Source: Cellulomonas sp. PhB143 (lineage in GTDB: Bacteria; Actinomycetota; Actinomycetes; Actinomycetales; Cellulomonadaceae). From it: DNA of 64,000 bases. This document shows, in pieces, positions 62,308 through 64,000 of this stretch. Each line of letters opens with the position of its first letter. Position 1 is the stretch's first letter. The stretch spans positions 186,001 through 250,000 of the forward strand of contig NZ_RKIJ01000009.1 of NCBI RefSeq assembly GCF_003752595.1. Reading direction: 5' to 3'. Under the pieces are notes generated by a model that was given only the letters and a program-made list of their open reading frames with translations, was not told the DNA's origin and made no database searches. The translations under genes were made by a program, and so were the position numbers.

Positions 62308-63333
62308 TCAGCCCTTGACCGCGCCGCCCAGCCCCGCGCCGTTGAGGAACAGGCGCTGGAACACGAGGAACAGCACGATGGGCAGCGCGGTCGAGATCGC
62401 GAGCGCCGCGAGGAACACGTCGAGCTGGACGTAGTCGGCGAGCGCCGGCAGCCGCACCGACAGCGGCTGCTTCGCGGGGTCGCGGAGCACGAGCAGCGGC
62501 CAGAGGAAGTCCTTCCACGCCGCGATGATCGCGAATACGGACACGACCCCGAGGATCGGCTTGGACATCGGCAGCACGATCGACCACGCCACCCGGAACG
62601 GCCCGGCCCCGTCGACGCGGGCCGCCTCGAAGATCTCGCGGGGCAGGTTGTCGAAGAACCGCTTGACGAGGACGACGTTGAACGCGCTCGCGCCCGCCGG
62701 CAGCCACACGCCCCACCAGCTGTTGATCAGGGACACGTGCAGGAAGGGCACGTCGAGCACCGTGAGGAACAGCGGCACGAGGAGCACGACCGCGGGGATG
62801 AACAGCGTCGCGAGCACGAGGACGTTCGCGACCCTCCCCCAGGCCGGCCGCAGCACGGAGAGCACGTAGCCGCCGCTCGCGGCGACGACGATCTGGACGA
62901 GCCACGACCCGAGCGCCAGCACCACCGTGTTGAAGAAGTACAGGTCGATGTCGAACCGGGTCCACGCGGTGGAGAGGTTCGCCCAGTCGACCCCGTGCGG
63001 GAAGATCGCCATCGGGGTGCGCAGGGTGTCCTGCGTGGGGGTGATCGCCGACTTCGCGAGCCAGAGGATCGGCCCGAGACCGGCGACGACGAGCCCCACG
63101 AGCAGGACCAGGTGCGAGGCGCGCATCGGCAGCCTGACCCCGCGGCGGCGCCAGTCGGAGGAGGACACGATCCCCCGGTCGCCCTGCGCGTCCGACGCGC
63201 CGGGGGCACGACGACGGCCAGACGGCGGCTGCGCGCCTCGCGAGGCGTCGTCCGCCTCGACGGGCGCGAGCTGCTCCGGCAGACGCGCCTCCGGCTCCCC
63301 GGCGACGGCGAGGGGGTCGCGATACCCGGTCAC
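62308..63333 (-). CDS. sugar ABC transporter permease, MalG-type
   Basis: A 341-residue permease with a long hydrophilic N-terminus (about 65 residues, Arg/Pro/Ala-rich) before six transmembrane helices (LVLLVGLVVAGLGPILWL first). The EAA loop is IFEAARVDGAGPFRVAWSIVLPMSKP and the end GAGLGGAVKG. The GTG at 63333 overlaps the upstream permease stop as GTGA, with GGAGAGG at good spacing. It is followed after 50 bp by the glucanase gene, so this importer likely takes up the oligosaccharides the glucanase releases. An ATG about 70 codons further in would remove the tail but has no ribosome binding site. Confidence 0.92.
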   Translation of the reverse strand: MTGYRDPLAVAGEPEARLPEQLAPVEADDASRGAQPPSGRRRAPGASDAQGDRGIVSSSDWRRRGVRLPMRASHLVLLVGLVVAGLGPILWLAKSAITPTQDTLRTPMAIFPHGVDWANLSTAWTRFDIDLYFFNTVVLALGSWLVQIVVAASGGYVLSVLRPAWGRVANVLVLATLFIPAVVLLVPLFLTVLDVPFLHVSLINSWWGVWLPAGASAFNVVLVKRFFDNLPREIFEAARVDGAGPFRVAWSIVLPMSKPILGVVSVFAIIAAWKDFLWPLLVLRDPAKQPLSVRLPALADYVQLDVFLAALAISTALPIVLFLVFQRLFLNGAGLGGAVKG

Positions 63334-64000
63334 CTGCTCCACCTCTCCGTGGCCCTGAAGTAGACGATCGACAGCACGGCGAGGACGACGGCGAGCATCA
63401 GGCTCAGCGCCGTCGCCTTGCCGTAGGCGCCGAACCGGAACGCGTAGTCGTAGATCATCAGCATGATCGTGGTGGTCGAGTTCGCCGGGCCGCCGCCGGT
63501 GAACAGGTACGGCTCGAGGAACACCTGGGCGGTGCCGATGATCTGCAGGATGAACGTGATGAACAGGACGCCGCGCAACTGCGGCATCGTCACGTGCCAG
63601 ACCTTCTTCCACACGCCCGCGCCGTCGACCTCGGCCGCGTCGTACAGCTCGGGGGCGACGCCGGTCAGCGCGGCCAGGTAGATGATGACGGTGCCGCCGG
63701 CTGCGGCCCACGTGGCCTCGAGGACGAGGGACGGCATCGCCATCGTCTGGCTCGAGAGCCAGGGGTACGGCCCGAGCCCGACCCACCCGAGGATCGTGTT
63801 GAACACCCCGGTCGGCGACCCGCTGTAGAACTGCTTCCACAGCAGCACGGCGACGACCGGCGGCACGACGACGGGCAGGTACGCCAGCGCGGAGAACAGT
63901 CCCTTGCCCCGCCGGAGCTCGCTCATCAGCACGGCCGCCACGAGGGGCACGGGGTAGCCGAAGACGAGGGCCAGGACCGCGAAGTACGCGGTGTTGAGGA
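63330..64000 (-). CDS. sugar ABC transporter permease, MalF-type, N-terminus beyond window
   Basis: About 223 C-terminal codons of a MalF-type permease, five predicted transmembrane helices visible (LFSALAYLPVVVPPVVAVLLW, AAGGTVIIYLAALTG and others). The EAA loop is LYDAAEVDGAGVWKKVWHVTMPQLRG and the sequence ends in VYFRATERWSR. The 5' part lies beyond the right edge, where a binding-protein gene is expected. Coupled to the second permease by GTGA. Confidence 0.92.
   Translation of the reverse strand, partial: LNTAYFAVLALVFGYPVPLVAAVLMSELRRGKGLFSALAYLPVVVPPVVAVLLWKQFYSGSPTGVFNTILGWVGLGPYPWLSSQTMAMPSLVLEATWAAAGGTVIIYLAALTGVAPELYDAAEVDGAGVWKKVWHVTMPQLRGVLFITFILQIIGTAQVFLEPYLFTGGGPANSTTTIMLMIYDYAFRFGAYGKATALSLMLAVVLAVLSIVYFRATERWSR

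Overview
The window is very GC-rich DNA with the dense, short-spaced gene order of an actinobacterium. Gene content (WhiB2, WhiB1, PdtaS, DUF3499, TIGR03089, LCP proteins, UDP-galactopyranose mutase, coproporphyrin-type haem enzymes) together with a cellobiose-type uptake operon and a large CBM-bearing glucanase suggests a Micrococcales member near Cellulomonadaceae/Promicromonosporaceae. That placement is inference; no rRNA gene is present. I found no tRNA, rRNA, transposase, phage gene, origin or CRISPR array.

Layout. 1-362: 3' part of a secreted protein. 497-21239: a cell-envelope and housekeeping block that I recall being conserved across Actinobacteria (trm112, manB, DUF3499, metallopeptidase-like, DUF5719, large GT2, whiB2, TIGR03089, rmlA/D/C/B, glf, two GT2, two LCP, purE, purK). 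Together these genes make dTDP-rhamnose and UDP-galactofuranose, polymerise envelope glycans and attach them to the wall. 21302-25591: two two-component systems, OmpR-type and NarL-type. 25611-26846: a broken AbiEi/DUF559 gene bracketed by two pairs of an unusual 42-bp palindromic repeat. 26991-30376: a MacB-like ABC exporter. 30475-37615: an orphan EccC/FtsK-like ATPase, a small membrane protein, whiB1, pdtaS and DUF2505. 37757-43723: a cellobiose-type ABC importer, intracellular GH1 beta-glucosidase and LacI repressor, with a double operator in front. 43774-53307: a DNA glycosylase-like protein, PlsC, a patatin, PutA with a divergent PAS-AraC regulator, and a GT2-GtrA/phosphodiester glycosidase pair. 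53414-57066: aldo/keto reductase, glutamate dehydrogenase, a monooxygenase-like protein and a TspO-like protein. 57135-59094: hemQ and hemH. 59309-64000: a secreted GH87-like beta-helix glucanase with CBMs behind two sugar ABC permeases; the operon continues beyond the window.

Main observations. (1) Six copies of a 42-bp hairpin-forming element occur as three tandem pairs. Each pair has exactly 19 bp between copies and all share one orientation; two pairs flank the damaged AbiEi/DUF559 gene. (2) Many genes have a -10 hexamer exactly 6 (sometimes 7-8) bp before the start codon, which points to widespread leaderless transcription and fixes several starts. (3) Two other long intergenic palindromes (57 and 66 bp) lie at 55681 and 59218. 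(4) The importer operon carries a mirror-image pair of LacI-type operators and two strong hairpins between the binding-protein and permease genes.
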